Shown here in pieces: positions 18,587 through 26,909 of a DNA stretch of 64,000 nt. The stretch spans positions 124,001-188,000 of the forward strand of contig NZ_FNNE01000003.1 in assembly GCF_900106945.1 (NCBI RefSeq). Direction: 5' to 3'. A program made the translations under genes and the position numbers. The number at the start of each line of letters is the position of its first letter. Positions within the stretch are counted from its first letter, which is position 1. This DNA is from Marinobacter mobilis. Lineage in GTDB: Bacteria; Pseudomonadota; Gammaproteobacteria; Pseudomonadales; Oleiphilaceae. Below the pieces are notes generated by a model. The model worked only from the letters and a program-made list of their open reading frames with translations, did not search any database and was not told the origin of the DNA.

Positions 18587-19468
18587 TCAAAGATTGGCCT
18601 GTTGCAGGGCAGCAATCCGCTGTTCCAGCGGTGGGTGGGTCATGAACAGCGCACTCAACCCGCCACGATGACCACGGTTGATACCAAAGGCCTGCAGGGT
18701 ATCCGGCATCTGGTCAGGCACCTCGCTTTCCTGACGCAACCGGTTCAGGGCATTGATCATGGCGCCGCGGCCAGCCAGTTGGGCGCCGGCAATATCGGCC
18801 CGGAATTCCCGGCGACGGGAGAACCAGAACACAATAGTACTGGCGAGAATGCCAAGAACCAGCTCCGCCACGAGGCTAACGATGAAGAAGCCTGGCCCGT
18901 GGCCGTTTTCGGAACGGAACACCGCCCGGTCAACCACTGAGCCGATAACGCGGGATGCAAAAATAACAAAGGTATTTACCACGCCCTGGATCAGGGTCAG
19001 TGTCACCATGTCTCCATTGGCCACGTGGCCGATTTCATGGCCGAGGACGGCGCGAATTTCGTCTTTATCGAAACGTCTCAGCAGCCCCTCGCTGACGGCA
19101 ACCAGAGATGCGTTGCGGTTCCACCCGGTTGCAAAGGCATTGGACTGGGCCGCGGGGAAAATAGCGACTTCCGGCATGCCGATCCCGGCTCTTTGGGCAA
19201 GCTCAGCAACGGTGTTTAAGAGCCAGCGCTCTGCCGCCGTATTCGGTGTGCCGATGACTTTGGCGCGGGTGCTCCATTTGGCCATGGGTTTGGACATGAA
19301 CAGGGAAATCAGTGCGCCGGCAAACCCGAAGACCGCTGCGAACGCCAAAAGGGGGCCATATTGAATGCCGTTGTGTGCAAGGTAGCTGTCGACCCCCAGG
19401 AGCTTCAGGGTGATGCTGGCCACCAGGACTACGGCCAGGTTGGTGGCGAGAAATAAGAGTATTCGCAT
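18587..19468 (-). CDS. htpX: membrane zinc metalloprotease HtpX
   Basis: A 293-residue M48 peptidase with two N-terminal membrane helices, the zinc motif HEIGH at 144-148, the hydrophobic segments that follow, and the third zinc ligand Glu in the [10 protein letters not shown] segment. HtpX degrades damaged membrane proteins together with FtsH. Ribosome site AAGGGAAG upstream. It has a strong candidate sigma-32 promoter (19533-19561), in agreement with heat-shock induction known for the family. Confidence 0.97.
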   Translation of the reverse strand: MRILLFLATNLAVVLVASITLKLLGVDSYLAHNGIQYGPLLAFAAVFGFAGALISLFMSKPMAKWSTRAKVIGTPNTAAERWLLNTVAELAQRAGIGMPEVAIFPAAQSNAFATGWNRNASLVAVSEGLLRRFDKDEIRAVLGHEIGHVANGDMVTLTLIQGVVNTFVIFASRVIGSVVDRAVFRSENGHGPGFFIVSLVAELVLGILASTIVFWFSRRREFRADIAGAQLAGRGAMINALNRLRQESEVPDQMPDTLQAFGINRGHRGGLSALFMTHPPLEQRIAALQQANL

Positions 19469-19532
19469 GAACGCTTCCCTTTTAGGACCTTACCGATGAA
19501 AACCGCTTACCTCGGGTAAGCCGCTAACGGAG

Positions 19533-19561
19533 ATATCGGGGCGGGAAAGGGAAGCTTCAAG
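19533..19561 (-). promoter_or_regulatory. candidate sigma-32 (RpoH) promoter of htpX
   Basis: On the minus strand, CTTGAA (forward 19556-19561), 14-base spacer, then CCCCGATAT (forward 19533-19541). This is very close to the sigma-32 consensus CTTGAA-N13-15-CCCCATNT. The transcript would start near 19526 and carry a 5' hairpin (GCTTACC/GGTAAGC, 19505-19521) in a leader of about 58 bases. Confidence 0.75.
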
Positions 19562-19591
19562 ATTCTTGAGGGAATTTAATGGAGCCTGAAC

Positions 19592-20062
19592 TCAGTGTCT
19601 GAGCGAGTCGCGGAAAAAGATCTCCTGCATGACATTGCTGAGTCTGGCGGAATGCCCCATTCGCAGGGTTTCGCGGATGATGTGAATGTGAGTGGCAAGG
19701 TCGGCGCGAACTGACGGTGGTAACGAATCACCGTGGGCAATGACTTCAGGTTCAATGCTGGCGATCAGGGTTGGACTGGCCGGGGCGCTCAGGCGGCTGA
19801 ATGCCTGCTGAGTGAGTACCGCCTGATCCAGGGCCTCTTGGCGGATGGTATCGACGTAACGGAGCAGACCTTCTTCCTCCAGCCACAGCAGGCTGCCGAA
19901 ACAGGCCATGTGACGGCGGCTGTGGAGGCCGAACTCATCCGGCTCGTCCGGCCCGGCAATATCCTCAACGAACAGATTTACCCGCCGGGGAAACGCATTG
20001 TAAAGCTGCACCAGCGCAATGGCGGTGTCCTTGTAAAACTCCTCGATATGAATGTCCGCCAC
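19592..20062 (-). CDS. unknown protein, predicted winged-helix-like N-terminus, in operon with alaA
   Basis: I do not recognise this 156-residue soluble protein. The N-terminal half (DIHIEEFYKDTAIALVQLYNAF, then RRHMACFGSLLWLEEEGLLRY) has the helix pattern of a winged-helix domain, with the LLWLEEEGLLRY piece resembling the last helix before a wing. The second half is helical. No catalytic motif or membrane segment is seen. It starts 12 bp after the alaA stop, so it is likely co-transcribed. Its stop lies close to the htpX promoter. Confidence 0.8.
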   Translation of the reverse strand: MADIHIEEFYKDTAIALVQLYNAFPRRVNLFVEDIAGPDEPDEFGLHSRRHMACFGSLLWLEEEGLLRYVDTIRQEALDQAVLTQQAFSRLSAPASPTLIASIEPEVIAHGDSLPPSVRADLATHIHIIRETLRMGHSARLSNVMQEIFFRDSLRH

Positions 20063-20074
20063 GCGGTACTCCGG

Positions 20075-21289
20075 TTACTGCTGGTAAGTGGAGAGGAAGT
20101 GGGCCAGGCGCTTCATGGCATCTTCCAGAGAGTCCTGCCTGGGCAGGAAGACCACCCGCAGGTGCTGGCGGTCGTCGATGTTGAAGGCCGAGCCCTGAAC
20201 GAGCAGGATTTTTTCCTGCAACAACAGGTCAAGCACCAGCTTTTCGTCGTTGGCGATCGGGAAGCGTTTAGGATCGAGTTTGGGGAACAGATAAAGCGCG
20301 CCCTTGGGCTTGACGCAGCTGACCCCGGGAATGTCGTTCAGCAATGACCAGGCAGTGGTGCGCTGCTCGTAAAGCCGGCCACCAGGGGCCACCAGGTCGT
20401 TGATGGACTGGTAACCGCCCAGTGCGGTCTGAATGGCCAGCTGAGCCGGGACGTTGGCGCAGAGCCGCATGTTGGACAGCATTTCAATGCCTTCAATCAG
20501 ATCAGTGGCCCGGTGTTTGGCACCGCTGATGATCATCCAGCCAGAACGATAGCCCGCTGCGCGGTAGTTTTTCGACAGACCGTTATAGGTCATAAACAGC
20601 ACGTCGTCCGCCAGGGAAGCGGTGGAGATATGCTCAACGCCATCATAAAGAATCTTGTCGTAGATCTCGTCGGAAAGCACAATCAGATTGTGTTTGCGGG
20701 CGAGTTCAATCACTTCCAGCAGCAGTTCACGGGAGTACACGGCCCCGGTAGGGTTATTCGGGTTGATCAATACGATAGCCCGGGTGCGGGGAGTGATTTT
20801 CTTTTTGATGTCGTCAATATCGGGAAACCAGTCCGCCTGTTCATCACAGCGATAATGCACCGGCTTGCCACTGGAAAGGGTGACCGCAGCTGTCCAGAGT
20901 GGGTAATCGGGGGCTGGGATGAGGACTTCATCGCCGGTGTTGAGCAGCGCCTGCATGGACATCACGATCAGTTCGCTGACTCCGTTGCCGAGGTAAATAT
21001 CATCGATATCGACCTTGTCGATGCCACGCTGCTGGCAGTAATGCATGACGGCTTTACGGGCTGAAAAGAGCCCCTTGGACTCAACATAGCCCTGGGCCTG
21101 ATGCATGTTGTAGATAACGTCCTGCTGGATCTCTTCAGGTACATCGAGTTCAAAGGCTGCCGGATTACCAATGTTCAGCTTCAGGACCCGGTGGCCTTCT
21201 TCTTCGAGGCGACGCGCCTCACGCAGAACCACGCCACGGATTTCGTAACACACATTATCGAGCTTGGCGGATTTCAGGTAGTTCTGCAT
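20075..21289 (-). CDS. alaA: glutamate-pyruvate aminotransferase AlaA
   Basis: A 404-residue class I PLP aminotransferase. It closely follows E. coli AlaA: SAKLDNVCYEIRG at the start, LKLNIGNPAAF, GNGVSELIV, LINPNNPTGAVYS, the PLP lysine in NGLSKNYRAAGYRSGW, and MRLCANVPAQLAIQTALGGYQS. It makes alanine from pyruvate with glutamate. I chose the ATG at 21289 because CGGAAG lies about 9 bases upstream; the upstream ATG at 21313 has no ribosome site and would add 8 residues absent from the family. Confidence 0.94.
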   Translation of the reverse strand: MQNYLKSAKLDNVCYEIRGVVLREARRLEEEGHRVLKLNIGNPAAFELDVPEEIQQDVIYNMHQAQGYVESKGLFSARKAVMHYCQQRGIDKVDIDDIYLGNGVSELIVMSMQALLNTGDEVLIPAPDYPLWTAAVTLSSGKPVHYRCDEQADWFPDIDDIKKKITPRTRAIVLINPNNPTGAVYSRELLLEVIELARKHNLIVLSDEIYDKILYDGVEHISTASLADDVLFMTYNGLSKNYRAAGYRSGWMIISGAKHRATDLIEGIEMLSNMRLCANVPAQLAIQTALGGYQSINDLVAPGGRLYEQRTTAWSLLNDIPGVSCVKPKGALYLFPKLDPKRFPIANDEKLVLDLLLQEKILLVQGSAFNIDDRQHLRVVFLPRQDSLEDAMKRLAHFLSTYQQ

Positions 21290-21466
21290 AAGGTTCAGCT
21301 TCCGGTTGATCATCGTAAAACCATTATTCTATCGGAGCAGGTGCCTGCGGCAACAGTTCAATAGTGATCAATTGTGGCAAAAATAGTACAGAAGCCAATT
21401 ATTTAACCGGTACAGGGCGGGTTGGGGGTTTGTAATGACTCTGAACTTCGATTACTGTAGATAAAT

Positions 21467-21498
21467 ATTGTGCACAATTTAATTTTGGAAAATATAAT
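21467..21498 (+). promoter_or_regulatory. candidate OhrR-type operator and promoter of the gpx operon
   Basis: A perfect 12-bp palindrome ATTGTGCACAAT (21467-21478) inside AT-rich sequence, and an exact TATAAT (21493-21498). TTGTGC within the palindrome could serve as a weak -35 with a long 19-bp spacer. MarR/OhrR repressors bind such AT-flanked palindromes, so a regulator bound here would block the promoter. The gpx ATG is 49 bp after the -10 box. Confidence 0.6.
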
Positions 21499-21546
21499 TT
21501 AGCCGCTGAACGCCGTCGGGTGATCGCGGCCCCTGAAGGAGATGGT

Positions 21547-22032
21547 ATGGCAACGCAATCGATTTACGATATTGAGGTTCAGGACATTAAGGGCACCAAC
21601 TGCTCAATGGCGGATTATCAGGGAAAGGTCCTGCTGATCGTCAACACGGCCAGCAAATGTGGATTCACGCCGCAGTTCGAAGGGTTGCAAACGCTGTACG
21701 CTGACCTGAGTGAGCGTGGTCTGGAGGTGCTGGGCTTTCCGTGCAATCAGTTCATGAACCAGGATCCTGCAGACAACGATGCCATCAGCCAGTTCTGTTC
21801 CCTGAATTACGGTGTGGATTTCCCGATGTTCGGGAAAGTTGAAGTAAACGGTCCGGGAACCCACCCGCTGTATCGTTTCCTGAAATCCGAGGCGAAAGGG
21901 TTGTTGGGCTCTGAGAACATCAAATGGAACTTCACCAAGTTCCTGCTTAACCGTAACGGCAAGGTCGTCAAGCGTTATCCGCCAACCACCAAGCCGGAAG
22001 CGATCCGCAGAGACATCGAAAAACTGCTATGA
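21547..22032 (+). CDS. glutathione peroxidase-family thiol peroxidase
   Basis: A 161-residue thioredoxin-fold peroxidase. The catalytic Cys38 is in NTASKCGFT, the Gln in LGFPCNQF and the Trp/Asn in KWNFTKFL. It reduces organic or hydrogen peroxides, in bacteria usually using thioredoxin rather than glutathione. The ATG at 21547 is preceded by GAAGGAGA; an in-frame ATC/ATG-like start at 21520 lacks support. It overlaps the next gene by 4 bp (ATGA), so peroxidase and regulator are translated together. Confidence 0.95.
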   Translation: MATQSIYDIEVQDIKGTNCSMADYQGKVLLIVNTASKCGFTPQFEGLQTLYADLSERGLEVLGFPCNQFMNQDPADNDAISQFCSLNYGVDFPMFGKVEVNGPGTHPLYRFLKSEAKGLLGSENIKWNFTKFLLNRNGKVVKRYPPTTKPEAIRRDIEKLL

Positions 22033-22505
22033 GTGATCCCGCAAGCGCGCCAGAGCAGGTGCTGGCCCTAGATAACCAGACCTGTTTCGCGTTGTACGCG
22101 GCCAACCGGGCAATGACTGCGCTGTATCGCCCGGTGCTGGCCACGCTGGGGCTGACCTATCCGCAGTACCTTGTGATGCTGGTGTTGTGGGAGGCGGAGT
22201 CGCGTGAAGGGGCCGTGAGGGTGTCGTTTGTCGGCCAACGGTTGCGGCTTGATACCGGAACACTGACCCCCTTGTTGAAGCGCCTTGAAGGTCAGGGGCT
22301 GATTCAGCGCCAGCGGGATGCGGACGACGAGCGTGTGGTTCAGGTTGCTCTGACCGGTAAGGGGCGCTTGCTCAAGGCGCAGGCGCGGGAGGTTCCTGGG
22401 CAGCTATTGTGTGGCAGCGGTCTGGATCCGCAACGGCTGGCCAGTCTCAGGGATGAGCTCAGGAGTCTGCTGGTGTTACTGGATGAGGCCCCCAGCGGCG
22501 GATGA
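22029..22505 (+). CDS. MarR-family peroxide-sensing repressor, OhrR type
   Basis: A 158-residue MarR protein. The N-terminal LDNQTCFALYAA carries Cys19 at the position of the reactive peroxide-sensing cysteine of OhrR (LENQLCFALY-type motif). The winged helix includes VGQRLRLDTGTLTPLLKRLEGQGLI and the basic wing RQRDADDERVV. OhrR is released from DNA when this cysteine is oxidised. Its pairing with the peroxidase and the palindrome upstream supports a locally autoregulated peroxide response. The last 47 bp overlap the convergent kinase gene. Confidence 0.9.
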   Translation: MSDPASAPEQVLALDNQTCFALYAANRAMTALYRPVLATLGLTYPQYLVMLVLWEAESREGAVRVSFVGQRLRLDTGTLTPLLKRLEGQGLIQRQRDADDERVVQVALTGKGRLLKAQAREVPGQLLCGSGLDPQRLASLRDELRSLLVLLDEAPSGG

Positions 22506-24783
22506 CCGAGATCAGGTCGTCACGGTTGTAGGGCTTGGTGATGTAGTCGTTCATCCCGGCGAGAATGCAGTCGTCCTTGTCACCTTGCATTACATTGGCT
22601 GTGACGGCAATGATCGGCAGCTCCTGCCACTCGGGGTTCTGGCGAATCTTCCGAGTGGCCGTATAGCCATCCATGACTGGCATCTGGCAATCCATCAGTA
22701 TCAGGTCGAAGTTCTGTTTCTCCAATGCCTTAAGACCCAATTCGCCGTTTTCTGCAATCTCCACCCGGTGACCCAGTTTTTTGAGGATGGTGCTGGCGAG
22801 AAGTTGGTTGACCTGGTTGTCCTCCACCAGCAGTAAATTCAGTGGCACAACGTCTTGATCGCTTGCCTGCGCCGGAGCGGAAATTTCTCCACGTGGCGGG
22901 GCGGGAAGGCTGAGGCAGCGGTAGAGGGCTTCACGCTTGAGCGGAAGCGAGAGGGTGAACTGGGTTCGCGGGGCCGTAACCGACCCGGTGTTGTTCAGCC
23001 AGATCACGCGTCGGGCGCCGGCCTGGCTGGCCAGAGTCTGGGCATCGCGGTCGCCGTGTGCAATCAGCATCGGTCCGTCTCCGGCATGTTCTCGCCCATG
23101 AATTGGAATGTTCCAGGCTCTCAACTGGCTTTCGAGCGCAGTGGTATGCGGGAAATCCTCGGGAACCACGAGGGTTACGCCATCCCGCAGAAGATCCTGA
23201 GGAAGATCGAAGGCTTCCTGAATGGCGGCCTCTGGCTGGTGAACGGGCAGGGGGAGAATAACGGTAAAATGGGTGCCCCGATCTGGCTCGGAATCGAGCA
23301 CAATCTTGCCGTGCATTCGTTCGACCAGTTGCCGGCACAGGGTCAGGCCGAGGCCAGTGCCTCCGTAGAGTCGGGTGGTATCGGGGTTAGCCTGGGCGAA
23401 CGGAGAAAAAATACGGTTGAGGCCTTCGGAAGACATACCGATACCCGTATCAATCACTTCCATGCGTACCGTGCCATTGGCGTGTTTGGCGCGGATCTTT
23501 ACTTCACCGGTATTGGTGAACTTGATCGCGTTACTGAGCAGGTTGTTGAGAATCTGGCGGGTACGGGTGGGGTCTCCCAGGTAGCTTTCGGGTAACTTGG
23601 GGTCAATCTCCGTGACCAGCTCGATGCCTTTGTTTCTGGCTTGCTGGGCGTGCAGGGTTGCGCACTCCTCAATGAGCCGGCGGAGGTTGAACGGGATCAC
23701 CTCCAGGTTGAGTTTTCCAGCTTCTACCTTGGAAATGTCGAGAATGTCATTCAACAGACCGAGCAGGCTCTGGCCGGCCTGGTATGAGATTTCCAAACGT
23801 TCCCTCTGTTCCTTCTCCAGATCACCATCGAGTGCGAGCGAGAGCATGCCAAGAACGCCGTTCAGGGGTGTGCGGATCTCGTGGCTCATGTTGGCGAGAA
23901 AGCTGGCCCGGGCCCGGGCCCGCCGGACAGCGTCCTCCTTGGCCTTTATCAGGGCCCGGTTACCCCGTTGCAGAGCCTCATTTTTTTCGGAGATCTCTCG
24001 GGTACGATCAACCACTTCCGACTCCAGTTGGCTGGAGTAGTTCTTCATCGCTGCTTCAGCCGCCCGTAATTGGTCAAGGCTGCTGTCAATTGTTTCCAGG
24101 TGTTTGTTGATGATTTCAACCATCAACCCGATCTCATCCCGCCGATGATTGCGAGGAATCGGAAGGCGTACTTTTTCGGGGGACTTTGCTTCAACCCGGC
24201 TTAATGCTTCAACGACCTTGAGCATGGGCTTGGTGAGCATGAAGTAGAAAATGAACAGAAGCATGATCGATAACACCATGCTTTTGATAAAACCGCTCAC
24301 CACGGTGTAACCGGCCCGTTGCAGGAATCCGAGACCGTAATAGTAGGTGTCAATGGTGACGGCCAGCTTGCCAAGTGGGATTTCCCTGAGCTGGGGCACG
24401 CTGAGCTCATCGTTATAAAACCGGCTCGACCTGAACAGGGCGTCGCTGAGCCAGCGGTATCGGGAATCGGGGCTGCTGCGGCTGGCTGCTGCCAGGGTAA
24501 AGCCATCGGGGTCAATAATTCGGGCGTCGATGATTGCAGGGTGCTTCAGCAGTCCGTCGAGCAGCTCCTCGGCCAGTCGTACGTCGATGTTGTAGGCAAT
24601 CTGGGAGGCAGGGCTGCGGGTAATATCGATCAACGCGCGGATTTCTTCATCCATGGCCTCACGGGCATTGAAGAAATCCAGGGTTACCTGGGTAAGGTTC
24701 AGAACCAGCCCAAGCGCCATGGCCAGCAAAACGGTATTGCGGGTCAGCCGGAAGGATAGGCGTTTGGTCAGCGGCGTGTTCAA
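22459..24783 (-). CDS. hybrid sensor histidine kinase (BarA-like layout)
   Basis: A 774-residue inner-membrane kinase: helix 1 (about 17-36), a short periplasmic sensor of about 125 residues, helix 2 (about 162-183), HAMP (about 184-235), coiled coil, HisKA with phospho-acceptor His301 (ANMSHEIRTPLNG), HATPase (NLLSNAIKFT, DTGIGM, GGTGLGL), a degenerate segment (about 530-640), and a receiver domain with Asp698 (LMDCQMPVMDG) and KPYN. There is no C-terminal HPt domain, so a separate phosphotransfer protein is expected. No response regulator gene is adjacent. The layout is BarA/GacS-like but without HPt, so I give no symbol. Confidence 0.92.
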   Translation of the reverse strand: MNTPLTKRLSFRLTRNTVLLAMALGLVLNLTQVTLDFFNAREAMDEEIRALIDITRSPASQIAYNIDVRLAEELLDGLLKHPAIIDARIIDPDGFTLAAASRSSPDSRYRWLSDALFRSSRFYNDELSVPQLREIPLGKLAVTIDTYYYGLGFLQRAGYTVVSGFIKSMVLSIMLLFIFYFMLTKPMLKVVEALSRVEAKSPEKVRLPIPRNHRRDEIGLMVEIINKHLETIDSSLDQLRAAEAAMKNYSSQLESEVVDRTREISEKNEALQRGNRALIKAKEDAVRRARARASFLANMSHEIRTPLNGVLGMLSLALDGDLEKEQRERLEISYQAGQSLLGLLNDILDISKVEAGKLNLEVIPFNLRRLIEECATLHAQQARNKGIELVTEIDPKLPESYLGDPTRTRQILNNLLSNAIKFTNTGEVKIRAKHANGTVRMEVIDTGIGMSSEGLNRIFSPFAQANPDTTRLYGGTGLGLTLCRQLVERMHGKIVLDSEPDRGTHFTVILPLPVHQPEAAIQEAFDLPQDLLRDGVTLVVPEDFPHTTALESQLRAWNIPIHGREHAGDGPMLIAHGDRDAQTLASQAGARRVIWLNNTGSVTAPRTQFTLSLPLKREALYRCLSLPAPPRGEISAPAQASDQDVVPLNLLLVEDNQVNQLLASTILKKLGHRVEIAENGELGLKALEKQNFDLILMDCQMPVMDGYTATRKIRQNPEWQELPIIAVTANVMQGDKDDCILAGMNDYITKPYNRDDLISVIRRWGPHPVTPADS

Positions 24784-24819
24784 TGCTTAATGGGTCCTGG
24801 TGTCGGAATAGGCGAGGGT

Positions 24820-25596
24820 TCAGTCGTCGTAATCGGCTTTCTTCTTCCAGCTGTCATCTTCCAGGAAGGTATCCCACTCCTTATCGAGCCGGTTTTGCTC
24901 TGCATCTCCCGCCTTTGCTGCCTGAGCCTCATTCGCCATGGCTTCTAGTTCCTTGATGCGGATACGCAAGCTCTTGACCGCTTTCGCCGCCAACGGGTTG
25001 TCCTTGGATTTGCCCATCTCTGTGCTGGCAAGGTGATACTCGTGAATGGCCTTGCGGATCGCGTTGTGTTTCATGTGCTCGCGGGCCTGAAAGATGTGCA
25101 GATCGGCGTGGGTCTTGTGGACCAGGAAAAGCACATATCTGAGGTTTTTCTTGGCCGACGCTTTATCGGTTTGTCCGGATTTGTGCATGGTCTCGATGAG
25201 GGCAAAAAGGTTCTTTAACAGCTCTTTGACCTGGTTCGACTTTTCCGGTGAGTCAATTCGAGTGGGCGGACGTTTGTCTTCGCCCTTGCTGACCTTCTGT
25301 TTCAGTTGTTGGGTATCCGCGAGCCATTCGGCCACCGGTTTTTCGCTTTTGAGGGAGATCAGACTCTTGCAGGCGGTTTCCATTCGCTGAAGCAACAGCA
25401 GCTTGAGATCGGTGGTCAGGTATTGCCCTGGCAGTTCGGTCAGCAGGGATTGCGCGCGCCTGTATGTGTCTTCCAGGGTCGCGATCTTCCGCATGCGCTG
25501 AATCCGTGCCTTTTCCCTCAGCTGGCTTGCGACAATGGCCACGATAGAGATGGCAACGATGCCTGCTAGTGCCAGAACAATGGTTGTCGTGTTCAT
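24820..25596 (-). CDS. unknown membrane-anchored helical protein
   Basis: A 258-residue protein I do not recognise. An N-terminal membrane helix (about residues 4-25, TIVLALAGIVAISIVAIVASQ) is followed by a long, charged, almost entirely helical cytoplasmic region with heptad-like stretches. A Pro-rich break (KRPPTRIDSPEKS) lies near residue 130, and the end is acidic (WDTFLEDDSWKKKADYDD). It lies 36 bp after the hybrid kinase in the opposite reading order (upstream of it on the minus strand), so the two are probably co-transcribed. The ATG at 25596 is preferred over an upstream TTG (25653) because the latter adds a polar stretch in front of the helix. Confidence 0.75.
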   Translation of the reverse strand: MNTTTIVLALAGIVAISIVAIVASQLREKARIQRMRKIATLEDTYRRAQSLLTELPGQYLTTDLKLLLLQRMETACKSLISLKSEKPVAEWLADTQQLKQKVSKGEDKRPPTRIDSPEKSNQVKELLKNLFALIETMHKSGQTDKASAKKNLRYVLFLVHKTHADLHIFQAREHMKHNAIRKAIHEYHLASTEMGKSKDNPLAAKAVKSLRIRIKELEAMANEAQAAKAGDAEQNRLDKEWDTFLEDDSWKKKADYDD

Positions 25597-25810
25597 GTCA
25601 AAAACCACGCTGGAGTAGGATGAATAACCAGAAACGGAGGCGTCGAAACCCAACCGGGCTGTTGATCACCGGCCTGAGCATCTGGAGGACGCTTCGTCCC
25701 TGTCTAAAGTAAAGCATACAGAATTTCATACAACTTGCCGAAAGATTAGCAGAAAATCCCCAGAGGGTAGCCGTGCTCCCGGTTACTTTTGGCTTTATAT
25801 CATTTCAGTG

Positions 25811-25832
25811 TATTGGTAGTCTGTAACCAATA
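25811..25832. promoter_or_regulatory. inverted repeat upstream of the LysR gene
   Basis: TATTGGT, eight bases, ACCAATA: a perfect 7-bp inverted repeat 51 bp before the lysR-type start codon, in the AT-rich 287-bp divergent region (25597-25883). It is a plausible autoregulatory operator. The rest of the region shows no ORF or RNA gene that I can support. Confidence 0.45.
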
Positions 25833-25883
25833 AATATGGTGAATGTCGGGCTGCCATGAGGCCTGATGCCTGTGAGGTGAAGT

Positions 25884-26879
25884 ATGGATCTGTCCCGCGT
25901 CGACCTTAATCTGCTGGTTTACCTGGATGTGTTGCTGAGGGAGCGAAATGTCACCAAGGCCGCCAATCACCTTGGTATTACCCAGCCTGCCATGAGCAAT
26001 GGTTTGCGCAGACTGCGGGACCTGTTTGCCGACCCCCTGCTGGTCAGGACCAGTGAGGGGATGAGCGCAACCGAGCGGGCGACAGAATTGCAGCCGCTGG
26101 TGCGCAGCATCCTTTCGGACATTGAGCAGGCTGTACAGGAGAAAACGCCATTTTCTGCGGGTGAAAGCCAGCGGGTGTTTCGCATCATGGCCAGTGACTA
26201 TGCCGAATCCTGTCTGATGCCGCGGGTACTGCGGCGAATTCGCCAAGAAGCGCCTCATGTCACCCTGGACGTCCTGACGCCCAGTGATGTCAGCTTCCTG
26301 GACGTTGAACAGGGCAGGCTGGATATGGCGATCAACCGCTTTGAGAAACTACCGCAGTCCTTTCATCAAAAGACATTGTGGACTGAATACTTCGCCTGTC
26401 TGATGAATGCCCGCAACCCTATTCTGAGCGATTCCTTTACCCTGGCCACGTACCTGGATGCTAGCCATATCTGGGTCAGTAAAACCGGATTTGGGGTCGG
26501 GGTCGGGGTTAACCCGAAAGATGTCCAGCGCCTCGGTTGGGTCGATGAAGCCCTTGCGCTGATTGGGCATAAACGGCAGATATCGGTCTTTACCCGTCAC
26601 TACCAGGTGGCCATGTTGCTGGCCGAACAGCACGACTTGATAGCGACGTTGCCCTGCCGGGCGGCCTGGCTGCAGAAAGACAACCCGAACCTGGTCGTTA
26701 AGACCCCGCCGTTTGTGATTCCGCCGTTTGAACTGAAAATGGCCTGGAGCCCGTTACTTCAGCATAATCTTGACCACCAATGGTTACGGCGACTGATTGT
26801 TGAGGTGGCTGAAGAGGTGGACGCGGAATTTGCGCCTTTTGGAGGTCGTTTTGAGGGTGACGCCGGGAGATTGTCCTGA
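25884..26879 (+). CDS. LysR-family transcriptional regulator
   Basis: A 331-residue regulator. The N-terminal helix-turn-helix (RNVTKAANHLGITQPAMSNGLRRLRDLFADPLLVRT, shown here only by its ends RNVTKAANHL and DPLLVRT) resembles the NodD/NahR-like branch with the LNLLVYLDVLLRERNV start. The effector domain spans about 90-310 and contains a Gly/Val repeat (GFGVGVGVNP) near residue 206. The target genes are unknown; no divergent enzyme gene is adjacent, since the next upstream gene is the unknown coiled-coil protein. Ribosome site GAGGTG 5 bases upstream. Confidence 0.9.
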   Translation: MDLSRVDLNLLVYLDVLLRERNVTKAANHLGITQPAMSNGLRRLRDLFADPLLVRTSEGMSATERATELQPLVRSILSDIEQAVQEKTPFSAGESQRVFRIMASDYAESCLMPRVLRRIRQEAPHVTLDVLTPSDVSFLDVEQGRLDMAINRFEKLPQSFHQKTLWTEYFACLMNARNPILSDSFTLATYLDASHIWVSKTGFGVGVGVNPKDVQRLGWVDEALALIGHKRQISVFTRHYQVAMLLAEQHDLIATLPCRAAWLQKDNPNLVVKTPPFVIPPFELKMAWSPLLQHNLDHQWLRRLIVEVAEEVDAEFAPFGGRFEGDAGRLS

Positions 26880-26909
26880 CCGCTGGGTAATGGGCCGGAA
26901 AGGGCTGGC

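Noticed and set aside
19473..19555. A 10-bp perfect match between the htpX ribosome site (19473-19482) and an upstream arm (19546-19555), suggesting an RNA thermometer
   Set aside because: The upstream arm lies inside the spacer of the predicted sigma-32 promoter and would not be in the transcript. It would matter only if a second, more distal promoter exists.
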